From NCBI RefSeq assembly GCF_009177095.1, contig NZ_AP021861.1, positions 620,001 through 684,000 on the forward strand: a stretch of DNA of 64,000 nt, read 5' to 3'. Position numbers and translations under genes: made by a program. The notes beneath the pieces are model-generated. The model saw only the letters and a list, made by a program, of their open reading frames with translations. It was not told the origin of the DNA and did no database searches. Source of the DNA: Lacipirellula parvula (GTDB lineage Bacteria; Planctomycetota; Planctomycetia; Pirellulales; Lacipirellulaceae). Positions 8,555 through 16,775 of the stretch are shown one piece after another (the stretch's first letter is position 1; each line of letters opens with the position of its first letter).

Positions 8555-9880
8555 GTGCTCCGTCACTTGCTACTTCTGCTAGCAGTCTGCTTCGCCATCG
8601 CAACATGCGGCGGTTGCCAGATCATGTTTCCTGAGATCACTCAGGAACCGACGATCCGCAACCCCTTCCCGCAGCTGCGTCGCGTGGCCGTTGCGCCGTT
8701 CTTCAACCAGAGCGATTCGCCCACGGTTGACGGTCGCGAGTTCGCGATGGCTTATTTCACCGAATTGCAGCTGACGCCCGGCTTCGAAGTCGTGCCGCTG
8801 GGGGTCGTCGAAGAAGCGATCATCGCCCATCGGATCGATCTCAACCGTCCCGGGGAAGCCCGCCGGCTGGGGCAACTCTTGGGCGTCGACGCCGTCGCGA
8901 TTGGCGCGGTGATCGACTACGCAGAATACTACCCGCCGCGGATCGGCATGCGCGTCGAATGGTACGCATCGAACCCCGGCTTCCACGAAATCCCCGCGGG
9001 TTACGGCCTACCGTGGGGCACGCCGGAGGAAGAGTTCATTCCCGACTCGCTCGTGTACGAATCGCAAATGGCGCTGTTCCGCGCGGAGATGCAAGGAATC
9101 TCGCCGCAGTGCGACGAAGCCTGCATGCCGTTGCCTGCGCCGCCGACCGGCAATCAGCCGACGGCGCCAGCGCCGCTAGTCGATCCGTCGCTTCGCGAAG
9201 ATCACTCCGAAGACGACGACGGCGATGGCGCAGGCCCTGCGGAGAACAATCCGTTCTTCGATCCGAACGAAACGTCGAGCATTCGCATCGTCGACCAGAA
9301 CGTCCAACGTGCAGACCTTGAAGTCGAGATGCCCGAAACGACCAAGCCGACGCGAGCGCCGTCTGCGAAAGCATCTTCGTTGAAAGCGTCATCGCTGAAA
9401 AAATCGGCGGCGAAATCCCAGCCGAAAACCCCGCAGCGCGTCGCCAGCAATGCCGCCGCTGCGAGCGTCCCGCAAGCTGTCGCAACCGCGCCAGCCGTTG
9501 CAGCCGGCGCTCTCGGCGCCGCCGCTGCAGCCGCTGCAGGTTATCCGTTGCCGCCCGAGGCATGTGCTTGCGGCCCCGACAACAACTTCGGCGGCCTGTA
9601 CGCGATGGGCCCTGGCCGGGCCGCGTGCGTTCCGTTCAACGGCCCAGTGCTCTCCCACTCGGCGATCTACAACGGGGCCGACGACAAGATCACCGAGGCC
9701 CTGGAAGGGTACGTCTTCTTCCGCGACGACCAGCGCTACGGCGGCTGGCAGCCTTATCTGTCGCGCAGCAACGAGTTCATCCGCTTCTGCTGTCACCTGC
9801 ACATCTGCGAGATGCTGTCAGCTCGCGGCGGGGGGAGCGCAAAAATGGATGTGCTGATGCGGTGGCCCGAACGCCGATAA
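8555..9880 (+). CDS. Secreted lipoprotein with LpoB/CsgG-like N-terminal region
   Basis: This 441-residue protein starts with GTG. A hydrophobic signal peptide (LLLLLAVCFAIATCGGC) ends in a cysteine at about residue 21, fitting lipoprotein processing. Residues 40-115 (LRRVAVAPFFNQSDSP, then TELQLTPGFEVVPLG and LGQLLGVDAVAIGAV) resemble the alpha/beta fold of LpoB, CsgG or GNA1162-type lipoproteins. The middle (about 190-310) is acidic and then Lys/Ser/Ala-rich low complexity. The C-terminal 110 residues contain several cysteines (CACGPDN, FCCHLHIC). It probably sits in the outer or inner membrane. The function is unknown. Confidence 0.75.
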   Translation: MLRHLLLLLAVCFAIATCGGCQIMFPEITQEPTIRNPFPQLRRVAVAPFFNQSDSPTVDGREFAMAYFTELQLTPGFEVVPLGVVEEAIIAHRIDLNRPGEARRLGQLLGVDAVAIGAVIDYAEYYPPRIGMRVEWYASNPGFHEIPAGYGLPWGTPEEEFIPDSLVYESQMALFRAEMQGISPQCDEACMPLPAPPTGNQPTAPAPLVDPSLREDHSEDDDGDGAGPAENNPFFDPNETSSIRIVDQNVQRADLEVEMPETTKPTRAPSAKASSLKASSLKKSAAKSQPKTPQRVASNAAAASVPQAVATAPAVAAGALGAAAAAAAGYPLPPEACACGPDNNFGGLYAMGPGRAACVPFNGPVLSHSAIYNGADDKITEALEGYVFFRDDQRYGGWQPYLSRSNEFIRFCCHLHICEMLSARGGGSAKMDVLMRWPERR

Positions 9881-10176
9881 GGCGTAAGGAGCATGGTTCG
9901 GTCAGCGCGAACCGGCGGAACAATCCGCACAATCGCGCAGGCGTCGCCGACGTCCACTTGTGGGCGGAACCAAACTCTCCGCGAGTCAGTTTTCAGGACA
10001 GAGACAGCCAGCAGGTCGAACGCCGAGCGTTCGACGCTGCAGCACCCAGGCCGAGCATCAAGGACGACCGTGTGCGCACAAGGCCCTTCGCCACGGCGGC
10101 CGCCCACCCCCGCAACCGACGCTACCAGCGACGCACGTCGGCTGCCCACTGCTGCCGCTAGGAGGCCCCGCAAGCC

Positions 10177-10428
10177 GTGAACGACGACATTAATGTGCTA
10201 GCGCTCGTCAAGGGACGCGAGCGTTACATCTTCCTCTACGAAGATTCCCAGCGCGCCGAAGCGCTGCGCACGCTTGGCCGTTTCGCCTCGAACCCCGAGC
10301 TGAGCTTCACCTGGTACGACGCCGCCGTGCTGAGCCAAAAGGTTCGCAACAGCGCGTCGGAAAGCGTGCCAGAGATGAAGGCGACGCTACCCCGCCGCAT
10401 GAACCTGCCGCAACCTAGCGATGATTGA
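10177..10428 (+). CDS. Small conserved-looking hypothetical protein
   Basis: This is an 83-residue soluble protein starting at GTG, with GGAGG at 10161-10165. It contains VLALVKGRERYIFLYEDSQR, which looks like a beta-alpha unit, and then a helical stretch. There is no signal peptide and I recognise no family. It lies 296 bases after the lipoprotein on the same strand, and a repeat element begins 17 bases after its stop. Confidence 0.65.
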   Translation: MNDDINVLALVKGRERYIFLYEDSQRAEALRTLGRFASNPELSFTWYDAAVLSQKVRNSASESVPEMKATLPRRMNLPQPSDD

Positions 10429-10445
10429 GGCAGATGCCTCGTTGA

Positions 10446-10644
10446 AGCCCCGGAGGGGCGACATGATGTAGCCAGGGGCGTCAGCCCCTGGTTCGCGGGT
10501 TCGTTCGAAGCTTAAGCCCCGTGAGGGGCGACACTGCCCGCGCTGGACGAATCGTGCCGCCCCTCACGGGGCTAAGATGCCTTCGTATCGTGACGGACCA
10601 GGGGTTCGCGCCCCTGGCTACTCGATATCGCCCCTGCCGGGGCT
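10446..10644. repeat. Nested palindrome, 'AGCCCCGGAGGGGCGA' family, copy 2
   Basis: This 199-bp element has the same order of modules as the copy at 6715-6930: AGCCCCGGAGGGGCGA, GTAGCCAGGGGCGTCAGCC, AGCCCCGTGAGGGGCGACA, then their complements, ending in GCCCCTGCCGGGGCT. The inner hairpin has compensatory changes (CCGTGAGG paired with CCTCACGG), which points to selection for pairing or to copying as a unit. Confidence 0.9.
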
Positions 10645-10716
10645 AAGAGCCGAGGTGAACCACGCGTCGCCGGGCGTTTTCGATCGTGCGCCCGTTTTCC
10701 AACTAGCGCCTACCCC

Positions 10717-11616
10717 ATGCAACGACAGATCGCGCAGTTCCTGACCTACATGCGCGTCGAACGGGGCGCTTCCGACTACACGGTGAAGAGCTACCGCGAA
10801 GATCTCATCGCGGCGACCGATTACTTTGCCGAGGAAGACGGAACCTGCCCCGCGCCCGCGAGCATTACCGCGGTCGAACTGCGCGGCTTCCTGTCGGCGC
10901 TGCATGAAGCAGGCTACGCGAAGACCTCGATCGCGCGGAAGCTCGCGTCGCTGCGCAGCTTTTACCGGTACGGCCAGCGCGAAGGCTGGGCAACGAGCAA
11001 CCCCGCTCGCGCGCTCCGCAACCCGCGCAAGGGACGCTCGCTGCCGCACTTCCTGACGACCGAGGAAATCGGCACGCTGCTGTCGGCGCCGCCGGCCGAG
11101 TCGCCGATGGGGATCCGCGATCGGGCGATTCTCGAAACGATGTACTCGGGCGGCTTGCGCGTCAGCGAAGTCGTCGGCCTCTCCGACGCCGACGTCGACC
11201 TGGCCCAAGAGATTCTGCTCGTCAAAGGCAAGGGCCGCCGCGAACGGCTCTCGCCGCTTGGCTCGTACGCAACGCGCGCGTTGAAAGCATGGCTGCGGCA
11301 GCGCAAGCTGTCGCCCAGCGAGAAGCAAGGCCGCGAGGCCCCAGTCTTCACGAACCGCTTCGGCACGCGGCTCACGACCCGCAGCGTCGGCCGGATGCTG
11401 GAGAAGTACCTCAAAGAAACAGGCCTCGACCTGCGGACGAGCCCCCACACGCTGCGGCACAGCTTCGCAACGCACCTACTCGACCGGGGCGCCGACATCC
11501 GCAGCGTCCAGGAATTGCTCGGCCACAAAAGCCTGGTGACGACGCAAATTTACACGCACGTCAGCACGGCCAACCTGCGGGCGGCGTACGAGAAGGCGCA
11601 TCCGCGGGCCAAATGA
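10717..11616 (+). CDS. xerC: Tyrosine recombinase XerC
   Basis: This 299-residue protein has the XerC/XerD layout: an N-terminal SAM-like DNA-binding domain (1-90) and a C-terminal catalytic domain. The catalytic residues Arg148 (GGLRVSEV), Lys172, His244 and Arg247 ([12 protein letters not shown]), His270 (LLGHKSL) and Tyr279 are all present. It probably resolves chromosome dimers at dif together with a second recombinase. XerC and XerD cannot be told apart firmly from sequence alone. The stop codon (TGA at 11614-11616) lies inside the repeat that starts at 11611. Confidence 0.92.
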   Translation: MQRQIAQFLTYMRVERGASDYTVKSYREDLIAATDYFAEEDGTCPAPASITAVELRGFLSALHEAGYAKTSIARKLASLRSFYRYGQREGWATSNPARALRNPRKGRSLPHFLTTEEIGTLLSAPPAESPMGIRDRAILETMYSGGLRVSEVVGLSDADVDLAQEILLVKGKGRRERLSPLGSYATRALKAWLRQRKLSPSEKQGREAPVFTNRFGTRLTTRSVGRMLEKYLKETGLDLRTSPHTLRHSFATHLLDRGADIRSVQELLGHKSLVTTQIYTHVSTANLRAAYEKAHPRAK

Positions 11617-11687
11617 CGAATGACGAAGCCCGAATGACGAATGAAAAACGCTTGCGTCCCCCATTCGTCATTCGGGCTTCGTCATTT
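11611..11687. repeat. Inverted repeat, 'AATGACGAATGACGAA' family, copy 1
   Basis: The left arm is 11611-11644 (AAATGACGAATGACGAAGCC followed by CGAATGACGAATG). The right arm is 11662-11687 (CATTCGTCATTCGGGCTTCG and so on). The first bases of the element provide the xerC stop codon. Related copies lie at 19429-19507 and 62571-62668. Confidence 0.88.
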
Positions 11688-12315
11688 TCTCCGCTGGCCG
11701 TGTAACGTCCGTCGCCGCTTACCGCTCTAGACCGTGTCGAATCAGCCAACTGACGCTGATCGGCCGCGGTTTCAGTTTATGAGCAGGCAAAGCGGCGTAT
11801 GTTATGCGCCGGCCGCGGTTCGATCGGCGACCCTCCACCGTCGCGGGGCGGTCTGGTCTCTTCCTCTCCCAAGGCCGGGCCGCCCCAGCTTTTTGCGCAA
11901 GCCCCCCTACCTCTTATGCACTTCTGGCTCCCTCCCCCTTGAGGGGAGGGCTGGGGAGGGGGTAACGAACTCTGGTACACGCATCTTCACCCCTCCCTAA
12001 CCCTCCCCTCAAGGGGAGGGGACCAGAAAAGCAATGCAGTGAATCGCGTCGCCCGTATAATCATCACAAACGGCCCGCGCTCTTCGCAACTCCTCAGCAA
12101 CCACGTTGCCCCAACGCATCCTGCGACGTAAATAATTCAACAGGCCATGGCGAAATCTCCCCGCCACCGGCTCGGCGTTGCCATAGGCGACGCCGAAGTC
12201 CGCTGGACGCCCGGCCACGACAAGTTGAATCCCGTGGTGCGCGCCGCCCCTGGCGACGCGTCGGCCGCGTTACGTTCGAGCCGCCTTGCGCGGCTTCAGT
12301 TGGGGGAGTCTGCAT
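11617..12315. other. Long intergenic gap, repeats only
   Basis: This gap of about 700 bases holds the end of the AATGACGAATG repeat and the CCTCCCCTTGAGGGGAGG element at 11922-12028. The remaining sequence has no convincing gene. A TATAAT at 12054-12059 has no gene placed close enough to use it. Confidence 0.6.
11922..12028. repeat. Nested palindrome, 'CTCCCCTTGAGGGGAGG' family, copy 1
   Basis: The arms TTCTGGCTCCCTCCCCCTTG and CAAGGGGAGGGGACCAGAA enclose GGGCTGGGGAGGGGGT and ACCCCTCCCTAACCC. Each outer arm also contains the self-complementary CCCCTTGAGGGG. Related elements lie at 13740-13835 and inside mfd at 31315-31350. Confidence 0.88.
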
Positions 12316-13695
12316 ATGCTTCACGGTTCACTGCTGCTGGTTGACGACGATCGTCAGGTGCTCGATTCGATGGCCGACTGGCTCCGCAGCCACGGCTTGC
12401 AAGTCGACGCAGTGCGCGGCGTCGCCGAAGCGAACGAGCGGCTCGCCCGCAAGTCGTACGATCTGCTGCTCGTAGACGTGAGACTGAAGGATGGCGACGG
12501 CCTCGATCTGCTCGAGCAAGTCCGCCGCTCGCACCCCGAAAGCCAGGTCATCCTCATGACCGGCTATGGCGAACCCGAAGCCGCGGTCGAAGCGTTGCGC
12601 GCCGGCGCCCTCGACTACCTGACGAAGCCGCTCATCGACGACGAACTCCTCGTCTCGATCGAACGCGCTTTCACGCAGCACAAAGTCATCGAAGAGAACA
12701 CGCAGCTCAAGCGCGAACTCGACAAGCGCAAGGGGATGGACAACGTCGTCGGTCACGACGCCCAGATGCGACGGATCTTCGACGTCATCGACAGCGTCGC
12801 CGATACGAAGGCGACCGTCCTGGTGACCGGCGAAAGCGGCACCGGCAAGAGCATGATCGCCCGCGCGATTCATCGCCGCAGCCGTCGCAGCGGCAAGCCG
12901 TTCATCGAAGTCGCCTGCGGCGCGCTGCCTGAAAATTTGCTTGAGAGCGAACTCTTCGGCCACGTTGCTGGTTCGTTCACCGGCGCCACCGGCAACAAGG
13001 TCGGCAAGTTCATGCAAGCCGACGGCGGCACGATCTTCCTCGACGAAATCGGCACCGCCAGCCCGGCGATGCAAGTGAAGTTGCTCCGCGTGCTGCAAGA
13101 ACTGCAGTTCGAGCAAGTCGGCGGCGACAAGACGTTCAAGGTCGACGTGCGGGTCATCCTCGCCACGAACGAAGATCTGTCGAAGGCGGTCGCCGAAGGC
13201 AAGTTCCGCCAAGATCTCTACTACCGCGTCAACGTCATCAACGTCGAACTGCCGCCGCTCCGTGCTCGCCGCAGCGACGTGCTGCTGCTCGCCCAAACGT
13301 TCCTCAACGAGTTGCGCGAAGATACGAATCGCAAAGTGACCGGCTTCACCGAAGAGGCAGTCGCCGCGCTCGAAGCCTACGCTTGGCCCGGCAATATCCG
13401 CGAGTTGCAGAACGTCGTCGAACGAGCCGTGCTGCTCGGCAAGGGGGAACTCATCACCCCGGCCGACTTGCCGCGCGACATCATCGGCGGCTCGGCGATC
13501 CGCGTTACCCGCGGCGGCCACCGCACGCTCAAGGAAGCGCTCGAAGAGCCGGAGCGGCAGATCATTCTTGAGGTGCTCGAAGCGAACGGCTGGAATCGCA
13601 ACGCGACCGCGGACTCGCTCGGCGTCAATCGCACGACGCTCTATAAGAAGATGAAGCGGCTCGGGCTTGAGGACGAGCAACTGGCGGAGCACTAA
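12316..13695 (+). CDS. Sigma-54-dependent response regulator, NtrC family
   Basis: This 459-residue protein has a receiver domain (1-120) with phospho-acceptor Asp54 (LLVDVRL). An AAA+ domain follows, with Walker A GESGTGKS near residues 173-180 and Walker B GGTIFLDEIG near 238. A Fis-type helix-turn-helix lies at about 415-455 (NRNATADSLGVNRTTLYKKM). The sigma-54 contact loop reads GSFTGA instead of the common GAFTGA. It would activate sigma-54 promoters after phosphorylation. No sensor kinase lies next to it, so it is an orphan here. The ATG at 12316 has GGGGGAG just upstream. Confidence 0.93.
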   Translation: MLHGSLLLVDDDRQVLDSMADWLRSHGLQVDAVRGVAEANERLARKSYDLLLVDVRLKDGDGLDLLEQVRRSHPESQVILMTGYGEPEAAVEALRAGALDYLTKPLIDDELLVSIERAFTQHKVIEENTQLKRELDKRKGMDNVVGHDAQMRRIFDVIDSVADTKATVLVTGESGTGKSMIARAIHRRSRRSGKPFIEVACGALPENLLESELFGHVAGSFTGATGNKVGKFMQADGGTIFLDEIGTASPAMQVKLLRVLQELQFEQVGGDKTFKVDVRVILATNEDLSKAVAEGKFRQDLYYRVNVINVELPPLRARRSDVLLLAQTFLNELREDTNRKVTGFTEEAVAALEAYAWPGNIRELQNVVERAVLLGKGELITPADLPRDIIGGSAIRVTRGGHRTLKEALEEPERQIILEVLEANGWNRNATADSLGVNRTTLYKKMKRLGLEDEQLAEH

Positions 13696-14110
13696 AGTCG
13701 TTGTTCAATTCTCAGCTTCAGAGAAAACGAAACGATGAGGTCCCCTCCCCTTGAGGGGGAGGGTTAGGGAGGGGTGAGTGAAGCGGGTACCAGGGTTCCA
13801 CCCCCTCCCCAGCCCTCCCCTCAAGGGGGAGGGAGCCGCAACATTCACATTGGCGGCGCAAGTTGCCGCTACCGGAATCGGATGCTCCCGGAGGCAGGTG
13901 TGCCTCCGACTATCAGGCGTCCGCTCAGCACGGCGCGCGCCCGCAAAACGAGCCCATTTTCGGCCCGGTTGTGACGGTTCTGCCGCCTGCCGAGGCCGTT
14001 GCTTGACACTCTTCGGCAACGCGCCTACCGTGAATTAAGTTCTCGCCGCCGCTCGACTTCGGTTTCCGGCCGGCGAGGCGGTTTTATCTTCGTCTCTTCG
14101 AGATTGATTC
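13696..14110. other. Intergenic gap upstream of the EpsI-like gene
   Basis: This gap of about 415 bases holds the repeat at 13740-13835. The rest (13836-14110) shows short imperfect palindromes such as GGAGGCAGGTGTGCCTCC near 13890, but no gene. Confidence 0.6.
13740..13835. repeat. Nested palindrome, 'CTCCCCTTGAGGGGAGG' family, copy 2
   Basis: CCCCTCCCCTTGAGGGGGAG at the left and CCTCCCCTCAAGGGGGAGGG at the right enclose the inner pair GGTTAGGGAGGGGTGAG and CCCCCTCCCCAGCCC. The element starts about 45 bases after the response-regulator stop codon. Confidence 0.88.
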
Positions 14111-14890
14111 ATGACGCGTTTGTATGTTCCTGTCGCCGTCGCCGTAGTTCTCATTCTGTCGATGACGGCCTGGGAAAGCGTTTACTCCGATCGTTGGAAC
14201 GGCTCCAGCATCAGTGATGAGCAGTTCCACCAAAAGTTCGCGAGTTTGCCTAAGAAGGTGGGCCCCTGGGTTGGCGTCGACAAGCCTGTTCCTGAGGAGA
14301 CGTTGAAAACGGCAGGCGCCGTGAGTCACATTTCGCGACTTTACAAGAACGAAGAGACGGGCGAAGAAGTCGATCTGTGGCTGATCGTCGGTCATGCCCG
14401 CGACATTTCGCGCCACACGCCCGACGTCTGCTATCCAAGCCAAGGCTTTGCGATGGACGGCACGCAGTTGCAGCAGCGCATCAAGGCTGAGGGAACCGGC
14501 AAGGAAGGCGAGTTCCACACCGCGCGGTTCCGCAAGGAAGCCGCTCTCGGCGCCGGCGGGCCGCTGGTTCGCGTCTTCTGGGCGTGGAATCCCAACACCG
14601 GCGACCAAAAGGATTGGGTGGCGCCCGACGCCACTCGCTTGGCCTTCGGCAACAACACGGCGCTCTACAAGATGTACTTCACCGCGCCGATGAAGGAACG
14701 CGACGAGTCGGTCACCGACAACGTCGCCTACAAGTTCGCTCAAGCCATGTTGCCGAAGGTAAATGAGACGCTGTTCGCCGCCCCAGGCGCAACGCCGCTC
14801 GATGCCCCGGCCGAGGGCGCTGAAGGCGCCGCCGACGCTCCGGCTGCGGAAGCACCGGCGACCGAACCGGCCGCTGCTCCCGCTGCCTAA
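14111..14890 (+). CDS. Exosortase-associated EpsI-type protein (DUF3485)
   Basis: This 259-residue protein has one N-terminal membrane anchor (YVPVAVAVVLILSMTAW) and an extracytoplasmic domain with the EpsI pattern. That pattern includes GPWVGVDKPVP, then DLWLIVGHARDISRHTPDVC (residues 91-110) followed by YP. The HxPxxCYP motif is the hallmark. EpsI-type proteins accompany exosortases, which process PEP-CTERM proteins during export, or are fused to them. Three PEP-CTERM proteins are encoded in this window, but no exosortase is. The Ala/Pro-rich tail after about residue 225 is low complexity. The assignment is firm; the precise role is not known. Confidence 0.85.
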   Translation: MTRLYVPVAVAVVLILSMTAWESVYSDRWNGSSISDEQFHQKFASLPKKVGPWVGVDKPVPEETLKTAGAVSHISRLYKNEETGEEVDLWLIVGHARDISRHTPDVCYPSQGFAMDGTQLQQRIKAEGTGKEGEFHTARFRKEAALGAGGPLVRVFWAWNPNTGDQKDWVAPDATRLAFGNNTALYKMYFTAPMKERDESVTDNVAYKFAQAMLPKVNETLFAAPGATPLDAPAEGAEGAADAPAAEAPATEPAAAPAA

Positions 14891-14942
14891 CGCGAGCAGC
14901 GTTCACTGCAGGTGACCACGATTCGCCAAGGATGCTGCGCTC

Positions 14943-15827
14943 GTGTTCATTCAGACCGACTTGCTGTCGAAGCGCTATGGGCAGCTCGCCGCGCTCTCCG
15001 ACTGCACCTTCGGCGTGCCACGCGGCGAGATTCTCGGCCTGCTCGGCCCTAATGGCGCTGGCAAGACGACGCTGCTGCGGTTACTGCTTGGCTACCTGAA
15101 GCCCACCAGCGGCACCGCCCGCATCGACGGGCTCGATTGTTACGCCGAATCGGTCGCCGTCCATAAACAGCTGGCTTACTTGCCGGGCGACGCGCGGCTC
15201 TTCCGCCAGCTGAACGGCCGGCAAACGCTCGCCTTTTTCGCGAAGCTGCGGCATGCTTCGCTGGAGCGCTCGCTCCGGCTCGCCGAGCGGTTGCAACTCG
15301 ATCTCACCCGTCGCGTGCGGCATATGTCGACCGGCATGCGGCAGAAGCTCGCCCTCGCGGTGACGCTCACCCCCAACGTGCCGCTGGTGATTCTCGACGA
15401 GCCGACGGCGAACCTCGATCCCACGGTCCGCCGCGACGTCGTCGAACTCATCCGCGATGCCCGTAACGAAGGGAAGACGGTCCTCTTTTCGTCGCATGTC
15501 CTCTCGGAGGTCGAAGACGTTTGCGATCGCGTGTTGGTGCTGAAAGCGGGCCGCCTTGTCGATGCGGTTCGCGTCATCGACGTGCGGCGACAGCATCGCA
15601 TCCAGGCGGTGATTACAGGGCCCCTTTCCCCTGCTCCGCCGCAGTTGGCCGAGTCGATCGAAATGCACGCCGGCCGCGATCAGGCGGTCTCGATCATCAC
15701 CCGCGGCGAACTCGCCCCGCTGCTCGGCTGGCTCGCCGAACAGCCGCTCGCGCAACTGCAGATTGAGCCGATCGGACTCCGCAGCGTCTACGAACGCCAT
15801 CACCCGGCGATCGGCGGTGACGAATGA
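14943..15827 (+). CDS. ABC transporter ATP-binding protein
   Basis: This 294-residue ATPase of the CcmA/NatA exporter type starts at GTG. Walker A is GPNGAGKTT at about residues 38-46. The signature MSTGMRQKLALA is a variant of LSGGQ. Walker B is LVILDEPTANLDP, and the H-loop is in LFSSHVLSEVEDVC. The last 90 residues form an accessory domain. It overlaps the permease gene by the four bases ATGA, so the two are translationally coupled. The substrate is unknown. Confidence 0.92.
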   Translation: MFIQTDLLSKRYGQLAALSDCTFGVPRGEILGLLGPNGAGKTTLLRLLLGYLKPTSGTARIDGLDCYAESVAVHKQLAYLPGDARLFRQLNGRQTLAFFAKLRHASLERSLRLAERLQLDLTRRVRHMSTGMRQKLALAVTLTPNVPLVILDEPTANLDPTVRRDVVELIRDARNEGKTVLFSSHVLSEVEDVCDRVLVLKAGRLVDAVRVIDVRRQHRIQAVITGPLSPAPPQLAESIEMHAGRDQAVSIITRGELAPLLGWLAEQPLAQLQIEPIGLRSVYERHHPAIGGDE

Positions 15828-16660
15828 ACCGCGTGCTGCTCGGCAGATCGTTCCGCGACAGTTGGCTGCTGATGACGTGCTGCGCGCTACTAGCGCTCGG
15901 CTTCACCTGGCTGCGAGTGTGGGTGGCGTCGCACATCAAGGTCGATGCGTTCATCAAGTTTTTCTCCGAGGGGCTGCAGATCTTCCAAGGCCTGCTGCCG
16001 GTGCCGATCGAAGACCTCGCCTCGCCGCTCGGCCGAGTGGCGTTCAGCTTCGAGGAGTTTGGCCTGCTGATGTTGCTCGGGCTGTGGACCGTCACCCGTT
16101 CGACCGATTGCCTGGCCGGCCGCATCGGCGCCGGCACGATGGAAATGCTGCTCGCTCAACCGGTCCGCCGGCTGACGCTCGTGACGACGCACACCGCCGT
16201 GACGCTGTTCGGCGTGTTGCTGATGGCGGCCGCGAGTTGGCTCGGCGTGAAGCTGGGGCTGGAGTTCAGCAAGTTCGAAGACCCGCCGGCGTGGAACCAG
16301 GTGGCGCCTGCGGCGATCAACTTTGCCTGCCTCGGCGTCTTCATCACCGGCGCCGCGACGCTGATCTCGGCGCTCGTGCGCAGCCGCTCGCAAGCGGTGG
16401 GACTGGTGATCGGATTCTACGTCGTCGAACTGACGCTAATGATCATCGGCCGACTCAACAACCGCTTCGAGTGGATGAATAAACTCACGATTTTGTCGGT
16501 GTACGAACCGACGCTGCTGACGATCGGCATCCATCGCGATCCGGCGGCGTTCTGGCCTCTGTTCTGGCAGTACAACGGCTGCTTGCTGGGGCTTGGCTGC
16601 GGAGCCCTCGCCGCCAGCGCCGCGATTTTCTGCAATCGCGACGTTCCCGCCCCGTTGTAA
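15824..16660 (+). CDS. ABC-2-type permease subunit
   Basis: This 278-residue integral membrane protein has about six hydrophobic segments, for example SWLLMTCCALLALGFTWLRV near the N-terminus and CLLGLGCGALAASAAIF near the C-terminus. The segments TMEMLLAQPVRRLTLVTTH and AIN..CLGVFITGAATL are typical of ABC-2 exporters. It overlaps the ATPase gene by ATGA and forms the exporter with it. Copper- or drug-export permeases of this class look similar, so no substrate can be given. Confidence 0.85.
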   Translation: MNRVLLGRSFRDSWLLMTCCALLALGFTWLRVWVASHIKVDAFIKFFSEGLQIFQGLLPVPIEDLASPLGRVAFSFEEFGLLMLLGLWTVTRSTDCLAGRIGAGTMEMLLAQPVRRLTLVTTHTAVTLFGVLLMAAASWLGVKLGLEFSKFEDPPAWNQVAPAAINFACLGVFITGAATLISALVRSRSQAVGLVIGFYVVELTLMIIGRLNNRFEWMNKLTILSVYEPTLLTIGIHRDPAAFWPLFWQYNGCLLGLGCGALAASAAIFCNRDVPAPL

Positions 16661-16673
16661 TTCGCCGCGCGAA

Positions 16674-16766
16674 TTAGCCCCCGGTTCTTCAAACCGGGGG
16701 GCGTGCGCCGTCACCCCATCGCGCCGCAAACTCAAATCACCCCCGGTTTGAAGAACCGGGGGCTAA
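16674..16766. repeat. Paired hairpin repeat, 'CCCCCGGTTCTTCAAACCGGGGG', copy 1
   Basis: The left unit TTAGCCCCCGGTTCTTCAAA plus CCGGGGGG and the right unit CCCCCGGTTTGAAGAACCGG plus GGGCTAA are each self-complementary and are also inverted copies of one another. The near-identical copy 2 is at 22149-22240. The element begins 14 bases after the permease stop codon. Confidence 0.92.
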
Positions 16767-16775
16767 AACGCTCAA

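Noticed and set aside
9881-10176. Coding frames or an RNA gene in the gap before the small protein at 10177
   Set aside because: Frames there have no start signals and overlap each other. No recognisable tRNA, tmRNA or SRP-like fold is visible.
12054-12059. TATAAT as a promoter for the response regulator
   Set aside because: It lies about 260 bases from the start codon and no -35 element is at the right distance.
12328-13692. 454-codon frame on the minus strand
   Set aside because: It lies opposite the NtrC-type regulator and has no domain of its own.
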